From Prosthecomicrobium pneumaticum (GTDB lineage: Bacteria > Pseudomonadota > Alphaproteobacteria > Rhizobiales > Kaistiaceae), in NCBI RefSeq assembly GCF_014199915.1, contig NZ_JACHOO010000006.1, positions 186,001 to 250,000 of the forward strand: a DNA stretch of 64,000 nt. Reading direction: 5' to 3'. Made by a program: the position numbers and the translations under genes. Shown piece after piece: positions 43,434-51,086 of the stretch; the first letter of the stretch is position 1; each line of letters opens with the position of its first letter. The notes beneath the pieces were generated by a model. That model was given only the letters and a program-made list of their open reading frames with translations. It had not been told where the DNA came from and made no database searches.

Positions 43434-44081
43434 TCAGAACTTGCCGTAGCGCAGATAGGCCTCTTGCGGGTCGACGCCCTCGAGAATCGCCTTGCGGACG
43501 AGATTCTCGGTGCCGATCGCCACTTCCGCCTTCTCGATCACCGCCTCGACGATCGCGGCGGGGACGCGGATGGCGCCGTCGCGGTCGGCGACCATGTAGT
43601 CGCCGGACCGGATCTCGACATCGCCGATCGTGATCGGCACCTCGGTCGCCTTCGGAAGCCACCAGCTGACGATGTCGCGCGGGGTGAAGCCGCGCGACCA
43701 CGCCTGGAAGCCGATCTCGAGCAGGAAGTCGACGTCGCGGATATAGCCGTCGACGATGCAGCCGCGCACGCCCTTGTTCTTCAGCGTCTCGGCGGACAGC
43801 TCGCCCATATGGGCGACGATCCGGTCGTTCGGCTGGCAGACCCAGATCGAGCCCCTCGGCGCCTTCGACAGAAGGCCGGTCCAGGCGAGCAGCGTGTCGT
43901 GCGCCGCCGCGCTCGCATCGGTCATGCCCTCGATCGTGAAGGCGGGTCCGGCGATCCGCTTCTCCGGCAGGATCGGCCGCAACTCGGCCGGCAGGGTGAA
44001 GTCCTTCAGTCCCATCGCCCGCATGACGTCGTGCACGACGCCGGTGTAGCAGGCGGCGAGCCTGTCCGCAGTCTCCGTCAT
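43434..44081 (-). CDS. RraA-family aldolase/decarboxylase-like protein
   Basis: Cytoplasmic protein of 215 residues in the RraA / 4-hydroxy-4-methyl-2-oxoglutarate aldolase family. Its signature is the GAxxR-like segment: GELSAETLKNKGVRGCIVDGYIRDVDFL, with the Arg-Asp pair that binds substrate and metal in enzymatic members, and the late DYMVADRDGAIRVP. GGGAGGAACA precedes the ATG. It follows the UxaA-like gene by 22 bases on the same strand. By context it may cleave the 2-keto-3-deoxy acid made by the dehydratase, giving pyruvate plus an aldehyde; non-enzymatic RNase E-regulator members exist, so this is inference. Confidence 0.85.
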   Translation of the reverse strand: MTETADRLAACYTGVVHDVMRAMGLKDFTLPAELRPILPEKRIAGPAFTIEGMTDASAAAHDTLLAWTGLLSKAPRGSIWVCQPNDRIVAHMGELSAETLKNKGVRGCIVDGYIRDVDFLLEIGFQAWSRGFTPRDIVSWWLPKATEVPITIGDVEIRSGDYMVADRDGAIRVPAAIVEAVIEKAEVAIGTENLVRKAILEGVDPQEAYLRYGKF

Positions 44082-44103
44082 TGTTCCTCCCGGAATGGTT
44101 TTC

Positions 44104-45300
44104 TCACGCCGCCGGCAGGCAGGCCGGGCCGATCGGCTCGAAACTCTTATAGGTGAGAACGAATTCCTGATGGGCCAATTCTTCCGAACGGGTGCGGCCG
44201 CCGGCGGCGAGGCCGATGACGAGATCGCGGATCTCGGCGCCGACCTCGTCGAGGGTCGCGCGGCCCTCGATGATCCGGCCGGCATCGACGTCCATGTCGT
44301 CCTCCATCCGGCGATAGGTCTCCGGATTGGCGCAAATCTTGACCACCGGCGAGATCGCCGAGCCGACCACCGAGCCGCGCCCGGTGACGAACAGCACGGC
44401 ATGGCTGCCGCAGGCGATCAACTCGGCGATCTCGGCATTGTCGTTGATGTTGGGGAAGCCCCAGCGCACCTCGCCGTCCGGCACCACGTCGAGCAGATAG
44501 AGCCCGCCCCTCGGCGGCAGGTCGCCGGGCTTGATCAGGCCGGAGATCGGCGAGGCTCCCGATTTCGCGTATGCCCCCATCGATTTCTCCTCGATCGTCG
44601 AGAGCCCGCCCTCGGCATTGCCGGCTGCGAAGGAGCCGTAGCCGAGCGTCGCGTAATAGCGGGCCGCCTTGGCGACCGAGGCTTCGAGTTCCCGGCCGAG
44701 TTCCGGCGTCGCGGCGCGCGCCGCCATGATGTGCTCGCAGCCGATCAGCTCGCCGGTCTCCTCGAAGATGCAGGCCGCCCCCGCCTCGACCAGCATGTCG
44801 AAGGCGCGGCCCGCGGCGGGATTGCCGGAAATGCCAGACGTTCCGTCCGAGCCGCCGCACACCGTGCCGATCACCAGTTCGGAAACGTCCATCGGCACGG
44901 TCGGCGCCGCGTCGAGCGCCGCGCGCTGCGCGGCGACGAAGGCGCGGCCGGCGGCGATCGACTTCCGCGTCCCGCCCGTGCCCTGGATGACGATCGTCTC
45001 GACCGGCCGGCCGGTCGCCCGCACGGCCCGTTCGAGCGCGCGCTTGTCGAAGCTCTCGCAGCCGAGCGAGACGAGGAGCACGGCGCCGACATTGGGGTGC
45101 GTGCAGAGCCGCTCCATCATCCGCTCCGCATAGGCGTTCGGATAGCAGCCGGGGAAGCCGATGACGTGCACGCCCTCCTCGCGAAAGGGCAGCGCGATCT
45201 CGCGCGCGACGTGATGCGCACATTCGACCAGGTAGCCGACCACCACCGTGTTCCGGATGCCCTTGCGTCCGTCCGAACGCAGCCAGCCGCGCATCGTCAT
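44104..45300 (-). CDS. UxaA-family sugar-acid dehydratase, large (C-terminal) subunit
   Basis: Cytoplasmic dehydratase subunit of 398 residues, corresponding to the C-terminal part of altronate/galactarate dehydratases. Characteristic are the start GWLRSDGRKGIRNTVVVGYLVECA, VIGFPGCYPN, VSLGCES, VIGTVCGGSDGTSGISGNPA, and CEHIMAARA, with cysteines typical of metal or iron-sulfur binding in this family. Its ATG overlaps the stop of the small SAF-domain subunit gene (ATGA), so the two halves of the single-chain enzyme are separate but coupled genes. A comparable split pair occurs in the Campylobacter jejuni L-fucose locus, where it is thought to dehydrate L-fuconate. Confidence 0.9.
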   Translation of the reverse strand: MTMRGWLRSDGRKGIRNTVVVGYLVECAHHVAREIALPFREEGVHVIGFPGCYPNAYAERMMERLCTHPNVGAVLLVSLGCESFDKRALERAVRATGRPVETIVIQGTGGTRKSIAAGRAFVAAQRAALDAAPTVPMDVSELVIGTVCGGSDGTSGISGNPAAGRAFDMLVEAGAACIFEETGELIGCEHIMAARAATPELGRELEASVAKAARYYATLGYGSFAAGNAEGGLSTIEEKSMGAYAKSGASPISGLIKPGDLPPRGGLYLLDVVPDGEVRWGFPNINDNAEIAELIACGSHAVLFVTGRGSVVGSAISPVVKICANPETYRRMEDDMDVDAGRIIEGRATLDEVGAEIRDLVIGLAAGGRTRSEELAHQEFVLTYKSFEPIGPACLPAA

Positions 45301-45641
45301 CGACCCGCCTCCCCGCCGAGCAGGTGATAGGTCGGCGTGTAGTCGCTCTTCACATTGTGGACGTGGACATGCGCGCCGAGATCGATCGCTACGGTCGCGG
45401 TGCCGATCGGCGCGCCGTATTTGACGATCTTCTCGCCGGCCGCGATCGGCCGCCGGGCGATCTTGTGGCCGAGCGGCAGATCGGCCGGCACCGGGACGGG
45501 GACGCCGCCGCCGACCCGGATCGTCTCGCCGGCCGGAATGCGGGCGCGTACCACGAGCACATTGTCCGACGGATCGAGCAGAAGCAGCCGCCCGTCCGTA
45601 TCCTCCGCCCGCCCTTCCAGCACGGCCCGAGACATCGCCAT
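45297..45641 (-). CDS. UxaA-family dehydratase, small (N-terminal SAF domain) subunit
   Basis: Protein of 114 residues equal to the N-terminal SAF domain of UxaA-type dehydratases. It shows LLLLDPSDNVLVVRARIPAGE, DLPLGHKIARRPIAAGEKIVKYGAPIG and the histidine-rich GAHVHVHNVKSDY that ends this domain. I chose the ATG at 45641, with GGGAGGG nine bases upstream, over an ATG two codons later. It forms one enzyme with the next gene. It is divergent from the GntR regulator across a 133-base region containing an AT-rich repeat. Confidence 0.9.
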   Translation of the reverse strand: MAMSRAVLEGRAEDTDGRLLLLDPSDNVLVVRARIPAGETIRVGGGVPVPVPADLPLGHKIARRPIAAGEKIVKYGAPIGTATVAIDLGAHVHVHNVKSDYTPTYHLLGGEAGR

Positions 45642-45709
45642 TGCCGCCGGCCCTCCCAAGCCGTGTCGGGCACCGCCCGGCGCCTCCAGTCATAGCCGCC
45701 CCGTTCGGA

Positions 45710-45730
45710 TTTTCTACAAAAAATTTTCTA
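45710..45730. promoter_or_regulatory. AT-rich direct repeat in divergent promoter region, candidate GntR site
   Basis: TTTTCTA occurs at 45710-45716 and 45724-45730, separated by CAAAAAA, within a roughly 35-base AT-rich island in otherwise very GC-rich DNA. The 14-base spacing is a little over one helical turn. It lies midway between the UxaA-like and GntR-regulator genes, an expected place for operator and promoter elements. Confidence 0.45.
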
Positions 45731-45774
45731 TTGGATATCTTGCACCGCGCGCCCGGCCGTGGAAACGTCCGGCC

Positions 45775-46455
45775 ATGAAGAAGCTGAAGGGCGCCACCTT
45801 GGCCGAGCAGGCTTACGAGGAACTGCGGAGCCAGATCGTCTCGGGTCGTCTGCCGGCCGGGCAGAGGCTCGCCCCCGATCAGCTCGCCGATGCGCTCGGC
45901 ATCAGCCAGACGCCGGTCAAGGAGGCGATCGCGCTCCTCGAACGCGACGGGCTGGTGGTGGGCGAGGCCCGGCGCGGTACCACGGTGCGCCAGTTCGCTC
46001 CGGCCGACATCGAGGAGGTGTTCGAGGCCCGAACCCTGCTCGAGCTCCACGCCGTCCGGCGGGCGATGGCGGCCGGCCGGATCACGCCGGCCTTCGTCGC
46101 GCGGTTGCGCGCCGTGCTCGAGGCGCACATCGCCGAGGTGATGAAGCAGACCGAGGACGGGCTCGCCGCCGCGATCGCCCTCGACCGCGAGTTTCACGAG
46201 CTGATCGTCGAGCGGGGCGGCAACGAGACGATCGCCGGCTGGCACAGCGTGATCCAGCGCCAGACCCAGACGATCAAGAACTTCACGCTCAAGACCTACA
46301 CGCTCGAGCGGACCATGCAGGAGCACACGGCGATCGTGGAGGCGCTCGCCGGCGGCGATGCGGAGGCGGCGGCGGATGCGCTGCGCTTCCATCTCGAGAA
46401 GAGCCGCGACGCGATGCTGTCGCGCGCGGCGGAGGAGGTGCCGGCCCGCGCGTGA
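45775..46455 (+). CDS. GntR-family transcriptional regulator (FadR subfamily)
   Basis: DNA-binding regulator of 226 residues. The winged helix contains EELRSQIVSGRLPAGQRLAPDQLADALGISQTPVKEAIALLERDGLV. The FCD effector domain includes ALDREFHELIVERGGN and LEEHTAIVEAL-like histidine positions (here QEHTAIVEAL). It sits between the divergent dehydratase/aldolase genes and the transporter operon and so probably represses both, responding to a sugar acid. The binding protein gene follows after 92 bases on the same strand. Confidence 0.9.
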   Translation: MKKLKGATLAEQAYEELRSQIVSGRLPAGQRLAPDQLADALGISQTPVKEAIALLERDGLVVGEARRGTTVRQFAPADIEEVFEARTLLELHAVRRAMAAGRITPAFVARLRAVLEAHIAEVMKQTEDGLAAAIALDREFHELIVERGGNETIAGWHSVIQRQTQTIKNFTLKTYTLERTMQEHTAIVEALAGGDAEAAADALRFHLEKSRDAMLSRAAEEVPARA

Positions 46456-46547
46456 CGGCGGGAGGCCGGAGAACGGCCGCGGCGGAAGACCCCCGGGAGA
46501 GAGGGTGCCGCGGAACGAGAAGTCGGACAATGGGAGGAGACCCGTCC

Positions 46548-47558
46548 ATGAAGACCATGATCAAGGCCGCGCTCGCCGCGGCGCTGTTTGCCGGCGTCGC
46601 CGGCGCGCTGCCCGCCCGGGCCGAGGAAGGCAAGGTGGCGCTCGACCTGACGACGCTCACCTCGCCGTTCTGGACCTCCTACCATCGCTATGTGATGGAA
46701 GAGGCGAAGAAGCAGGGCGTCGAGATGCTCGAGCCCTTCAATTCCGAATTCGACACGGCGAAGCAGATCACCGGCGTGCAGAACGCGCTCGCCCTCGGCG
46801 CCAAGGGAATCATCTTCTCGCCCTTCGAATCGGCGGCCGCCGGCAATGTGCTGAAGGCGGCGGAGAAGGCCGGTGCGGTCGTCGTCGCCGTCGACGTGGC
46901 GCCCGACAACGGCCCGGTCGCGATCGTCGTGCGCGCCAACAACATCGCCTATGGCGAGAAGGCCTGCCACTATATCGGCGAGCATGTCGCCGAAGGTCCG
47001 GTCGTGCAGATCATGGGTGATCAGGCCTCGATCAACGGCCGCGACCGCGGCGTCGGCTTCCGCGACTGCATCACCAAGAACTATCCGAAGCTGAAACTGC
47101 TCGAGGTGCCGACCAAGGCGTGGTCGGGCGAGGACGCGGCGGCCGGTCTCGACGCGCTGCTCAATTCGACGCCGGACCTCAAGGCGATCTACATGCACGC
47201 CGGCGGCGTGTTCCTTGCGCCGACGCTGCAGACGCTGAAGCGCAAGGGCCTCCTCAAGACGACCGGCGAGGAGGGCCACATCGTCATCGTCTCGAATGAC
47301 GGCATCCCGCAGGAATTCGACGCGATCCGCAAGGGCGAGATCGACGCCACCGTCTCGCAGCCGGCCGACCTCTATGCCAAGTACGGCATCCAGTATGTGA
47401 AGGAGGCGATGGCGGGCAAGACCTTCGCGCCCGGCCCGACCGACCACGACTCGACCATTCTCGAGGTCCGGCCCGGCGTGCTCGAGGACCAGCTGCCGGC
47501 GCCGCTGGTGACGAAGGAAAACGTCGACGACAAGTCCTTCTGGGCGAACCAGCTCTGA
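46548..47558 (+). CDS. Sugar ABC transporter substrate-binding protein
   Basis: Periplasmic type 1 sugar-binding protein of 336 residues with a Sec signal (cleavage near ARA-EE, residue 25). The mature start VALDLTTLTSPFWTSYHRYVMEEAKKQG and the central IVVRANNIAYGEKACHYIGEH are typical of CUT2 receptors. I chose ATG 46548 because GGGAGGAG precedes it; an earlier ATG at 46530 overlaps that site. With the ATPase and permease below it makes a complete importer. The neighbouring enzymes suggest L-fucose or a related 6-deoxy or acid sugar as ligand. Confidence 0.9.
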   Translation: MKTMIKAALAAALFAGVAGALPARAEEGKVALDLTTLTSPFWTSYHRYVMEEAKKQGVEMLEPFNSEFDTAKQITGVQNALALGAKGIIFSPFESAAAGNVLKAAEKAGAVVVAVDVAPDNGPVAIVVRANNIAYGEKACHYIGEHVAEGPVVQIMGDQASINGRDRGVGFRDCITKNYPKLKLLEVPTKAWSGEDAAAGLDALLNSTPDLKAIYMHAGGVFLAPTLQTLKRKGLLKTTGEEGHIVIVSNDGIPQEFDAIRKGEIDATVSQPADLYAKYGIQYVKEAMAGKTFAPGPTDHDSTILEVRPGVLEDQLPAPLVTKENVDDKSFWANQL

Positions 47559-47564
47559 TCGCCG

Positions 47565-47593
47565 GGGGCGGGTCCTCGCGAGGGACCCGCCCC
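47565..47593 (+). terminator. Strong hairpin after third sugar-binding protein gene
   Basis: GGGGCGGGTCC (47565-47575) pairs with GGACCCGCCCC (47583-47593) around a 7-base loop, six bases after the binding-protein stop. No T-run. Placement between receptor and ATPase genes fits partial termination or 3' end protection of the receptor mRNA. Confidence 0.6.
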
Positions 47594-47623
47594 TTCGCCC
47601 TCTCCTCTTCTCCAGGCGACGCC

Positions 47624-49132
47624 ATGTCCTTCACCGCACAAGCGGCCGCTCCGCCGATCGTCGAGGCGATCGGCGTCTCGAAGCGCTACGGCCCCACGAT
47701 CGCGCTGCACGAGGCGCAGCTGCGCGTCGTCGCCGGCGAATCGCACGCCCTCGTCGGCCGCAACGGCGCCGGCAAGTCGACGCTGGTCGGCATTCTCACC
47801 GGGCTGCGCGCGCCCGACACCGGCATGGTGCGTTTCGCCGGCGAGCCGGCGCCGCCGATCGCCGACCGCGAAGGCTGGCGCCAGCGCGTCGCCTGCGTCT
47901 ACCAGCACTCGACCATCATCCCCGACCTGACGGTCGCCGAGAATCTCTTCATCAACCGCCAGCCCGAGAAGCGCGGCTTCATCTCCTGGCCGACCCTGAA
48001 GCGCGAGGCGCGCGCCCTCCTCGACCGCTGGAACGTCGCGGTCTCCGAGGACATGCGCGCCGGCGATCTGCGGATCGAGGCGCGCCAGCTGGTCGAGATC
48101 GCCCGCGCCCTCTCCTACGGCGCGCGCTTCATCATCCTCGACGAGCCGACCGCCCAGCTCGACGGCGAGGAGATCAAGCGGCTCTTCGTGCGCATCCGCG
48201 AATTGCAGGCGGCCGGAGTGACCTTCCTCTTCATCTCGCACCACCTGCAGGAGGTGTATGAGATCTGCCAGACGGTAACGGTGCTGCGCGACGCCCGGCA
48301 CATCGTCACCGCGCCGGTCGCCGACCTGCCCAAGGACCGGCTGATCGAGGCGATGACCGGCGAGCAGGTGCATTTCGGCTTCGCCGACGCCGCCGGCCGC
48401 AGCCCGGTGCGCGATGCCCCGGTGGCGCTCGAGGTGAAGGGCATTTCGGGCGAAGATTTCGAGGATGTGAGCTTCACCGTCCGCAAGGGCGAAACGATCG
48501 GCATTTCGGGCGCCACGTCGAGCGGACGCGTCGGCGTCGCGGAGGCCGTCGCCGGTCTCGCCCGCTTCGGGAAGGGCGAGATCCGCATCGAGGGGCGGCG
48601 CCTGCCGTCCGGAAACGTGCCCGCGGCGCTCGCGCTCGGGGTCGGCTGCGTTCCGAAGAGCCGGCACGACCAGGGCCTCGTCCTGCCGCTCTCGGTCGCC
48701 GACAATGGCACCATGACGAAGGCGGGCAGGATGGGGCCGCTCGGCTTCATTGCGCCCCGCCGCCGCGCCGAGACCACCAACCGGATGATCCGCGAGCTCG
48801 GCGTCGTCACGCAGGGGCCGGAGCAGCCGGTGTCCGGCCTGTCGGGCGGCAATCAGCAGAAGGTGGTGATGGGCCGCGCGCTCGCCACCGACCCGTCCGT
48901 GCTCGTGCTGCTCGATCCGACCGCCGGCGTCGACGTCAAGTCGAAGGAGGCGCTGCTCGCCGTCGTCGAGCGGATGCGGCGCGAAGGCAAGGCGATCCTC
49001 GTCGTCAGCGGCGAGATCGAGGATCTGAGAACCTGCGACCGCGTGCTCGTGATGCGTCACGGCCGCGTCGTCGCCGAGAAGAAGGCCGGCTGGAGCGACA
49101 ACGAGCTCGTCGCCGCGATCGAAGGAATCTGA
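47624..49132 (+). CDS. Sugar ABC transporter ATP-binding protein (double ATPase, RbsA-like)
   Basis: Cytoplasmic ATPase of a CUT2 importer, 502 residues with two ABC domains. Domain 1 has Walker A GRNGAGKST and Walker B FIILDEPTAQLDG. Domain 2 has the degenerate loop GATSSGRVG in place of Walker A, the signature LSGGNQQKV and Walker B VLVLLDPTAGVDV, in which the usual catalytic Glu after the Asp is Pro-context altered (LLDPT instead of LDEPT). That leaves domain 1 as the evident catalytic half. The permease starts two bases after its stop. Confidence 0.92.
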   Translation: MSFTAQAAAPPIVEAIGVSKRYGPTIALHEAQLRVVAGESHALVGRNGAGKSTLVGILTGLRAPDTGMVRFAGEPAPPIADREGWRQRVACVYQHSTIIPDLTVAENLFINRQPEKRGFISWPTLKREARALLDRWNVAVSEDMRAGDLRIEARQLVEIARALSYGARFIILDEPTAQLDGEEIKRLFVRIRELQAAGVTFLFISHHLQEVYEICQTVTVLRDARHIVTAPVADLPKDRLIEAMTGEQVHFGFADAAGRSPVRDAPVALEVKGISGEDFEDVSFTVRKGETIGISGATSSGRVGVAEAVAGLARFGKGEIRIEGRRLPSGNVPAALALGVGCVPKSRHDQGLVLPLSVADNGTMTKAGRMGPLGFIAPRRRAETTNRMIRELGVVTQGPEQPVSGLSGGNQQKVVMGRALATDPSVLVLLDPTAGVDVKSKEALLAVVERMRREGKAILVVSGEIEDLRTCDRVLVMRHGRVVAEKKAGWSDNELVAAIEGI

Positions 49133-49134
49133 CG

Positions 49135-50160
49135 ATGACCACCCGCGACACTGCCGGCGGCATCGCCGCCGCCTCCGCCGGCCGCCCGGCCTTCCTCTCC
49201 GCCGCCGCACTGCGGCTGCGCGACCTCGCCCTCCTGCCGGCGCTCGCCGTGCTCGTCGTGGTCGGCACCTTCGTCAGCCCGGCCTTCCTGACCCAGGCGA
49301 ACATCTACACCATCCTCACCTCCTCGGCGGCGCTCGCCCTCGTCGTGCTCGCCGAATCGCTGATCATCATCACCGGCAAGTTCGACCTGTCGCTCGAATC
49401 GATCGCCGGCTTCGCGCCGGCGATCGGCGCCATGCTCGTCATCCCGGCGGCGACCAACGGCTTCGGCACGGAACTGCCGACCTATGTCGGCATCCTCGCC
49501 ATCCTGGCGATCGGCGGGCTCGTCGGGCTCGTCAACGGCTTCCTCGTCGTCCACCTGAAGCTCAACGCCTTCATCGTCACGCTCGCCATGCTGATCATCC
49601 TGCGCGGCATGCTGGTGGGGGCGACGAACGGCCGGACGCTGTTCGACATGCCGGACGCCTTCTATGCGCTGATGATCGTCACCGTGCTCGGCCTGCCGCT
49701 CGCCGTCTGGCTCGCCGCGCTCGCCTTCGCGGTCGCCGGCGTGATGCTGCGCTATCATCGGCTCGGCCGCGCCCTCTACGCGATCGGCGGCAATGCCGAG
49801 GCGGCGCGCGCCGCCGGCATCCGCGTCGAGCGCGTCGTCTGGGGCGTCTACGTCATCGCCGGCATGCTCGCCGCCGTCGGCGGCCTCGCCATCACCGGCT
49901 ATGTCGGGGCGGTCTCCGCCAATCAGGGCAACGGCATGATCTTCACCGTCTTCGCGGCGGCGGTGATCGGCGGCATCTCGCTCGAGGGCGGACGCGGCAC
50001 GATGTTCGGCGCGCTGACCGGCGTACTCCTGCTCGGCCTCGTCCAGAACCTCCTCACCCTCGCCCAGGTGCCTTCCTTCTGGATACAGGCTATCTACGGC
50101 GCCATCATCCTCGGCGCGCTGATGGTGGCCCGCGTCACCTCCGGCCGCGCGCAGACCTGA
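49135..50160 (+). CDS. Sugar ABC transporter permease (RbsC-like)
   Basis: Inner-membrane permease of 341 residues with multiple hydrophobic helices. Family marks are ITGKFDLSLESIAGF after the second helix, NGFLVVHLKLNAFIVTLAM, the cytoplasmic loop IGGNAEAARAAGIRVERV, and VIGGISLEGGRGTMFG near the end. It has an N-terminal cytoplasmic tail of about 25 residues. The amidohydrolase gene follows after 14 bases, so it shares the operon with the importer. Confidence 0.92.
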   Translation: MTTRDTAGGIAAASAGRPAFLSAAALRLRDLALLPALAVLVVVGTFVSPAFLTQANIYTILTSSAALALVVLAESLIIITGKFDLSLESIAGFAPAIGAMLVIPAATNGFGTELPTYVGILAILAIGGLVGLVNGFLVVHLKLNAFIVTLAMLIILRGMLVGATNGRTLFDMPDAFYALMIVTVLGLPLAVWLAALAFAVAGVMLRYHRLGRALYAIGGNAEAARAAGIRVERVVWGVYVIAGMLAAVGGLAITGYVGAVSANQGNGMIFTVFAAAVIGGISLEGGRGTMFGALTGVLLLGLVQNLLTLAQVPSFWIQAIYGAIILGALMVARVTSGRAQT

Positions 50161-50174
50161 GAGAGCGCCCCCCG

Positions 50175-51029
50175 ATGCCCTCCTTCCCGATCGTCGACAC
50201 CCACGTCCATCTCTACGACCCGGCCGCCCTGCCCTATTCCTGGACGGCGGGCTCGGATGTGCTCGGCCGGTCGAGCCTGCCGGCGCGCTATTTCGAGCGC
50301 TCGGCACCGGTCGAGATCGAGGCGATGGTGTTCGTCGAGGTCGACATCGACGCCGGCCACCATCTCGACGAGGCGCGTTTCGTGACGCGGCTCGCCGACG
50401 ACGAGCCGAAGCTGCGCGGCATGGTCGGCCATGTGCCGATGACCAAGGGCGCCGCCGCGGCCGAGGATCTCGAACGGTTCGCCGGCCTGCCGCTCGCCCG
50501 CGGCGTGCGCGACCTGATCCAGAAGCACGCCGACACGCCCGGCTGGTGTCTCCAGCCGGCCTTCGTCGAGGCGGTGAAGCTCCTGCCGCGCTACGGGCTC
50601 TCCTTCGATCTCTGCATCTTCCATCCGCAGATGAAGGACGCGATCGAACTGGTGAAGCGCTGCCCCGACACCCGCTTCGTGCTCGACCATATCGGCAAGC
50701 CGGGCATCAAGGCCGGCGTGTTCGATCCCTGGCGGGCCGATATCGCGGCGCTCGCCGAACTGCCGAACGTCGCCTGCAAGATCTCCGGCGTCGCCACCGA
50801 GGCCGATTTCGAGCACTGGACCGAAGAACAGCTCGCGCCCTACATCGCCCATGCGATCGAGCGCTTCGGCTTCGACCGGGTGATGTTCGGCGGCGACTGG
50901 CCGGTGTCGGAGCTCGCCATCGGCTATGCGGAATGGGTCGCGATCGTCGAGGGTGTCGTCGCCGGGGCATCGGAGACGGAAAAGAGAAAGCTCTTCCGCG
51001 ACAACGCGATCGCCTTCTACCGGCTGTAG
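50175..51029 (+). CDS. Amidohydrolase-family lactonase (L-fuconolactonase-like)
   Basis: Cytoplasmic metal-dependent hydrolase of 284 residues in the amidohydrolase-2 family. Its N-terminal metal-binding VDTHVHLYDP, central FDLCIFHPQM, FVLDHIGKPGI with the active His, CKISGVATEAD and C-terminal MFGGDWPVSEL (metal Asp) are the pattern of L-fucono-1,5-lactonase and related aldonolactonases. It would open the lactone produced by a sugar dehydrogenase. No dehydrogenase lies in this cluster, but an SDR is at 25592. It is last in the importer operon and converges on polA. Confidence 0.88.
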   Translation: MPSFPIVDTHVHLYDPAALPYSWTAGSDVLGRSSLPARYFERSAPVEIEAMVFVEVDIDAGHHLDEARFVTRLADDEPKLRGMVGHVPMTKGAAAAEDLERFAGLPLARGVRDLIQKHADTPGWCLQPAFVEAVKLLPRYGLSFDLCIFHPQMKDAIELVKRCPDTRFVLDHIGKPGIKAGVFDPWRADIAALAELPNVACKISGVATEADFEHWTEEQLAPYIAHAIERFGFDRVMFGGDWPVSELAIGYAEWVAIVEGVVAGASETEKRKLFRDNAIAFYRL

Positions 51030-51046
51030 GCGCCGCGGCGCCTGCC

Positions 51047-51072
51047 CGCCCGTCCGCCGCGGCGGACGGGCG
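51047..51072. terminator. Bidirectional hairpin between the lactonase gene and polA
   Basis: CGCCCGTCCGCC (51047-51058) and GGCGGACGGGCG (51061-51072) are perfectly complementary with almost no loop, so in RNA the tip will open by a few pairs. It occupies the 57-base gap between two convergent genes and has no T-run. Confidence 0.6.
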
Positions 51073-51086
51073 ATGGGGCAGAACCC

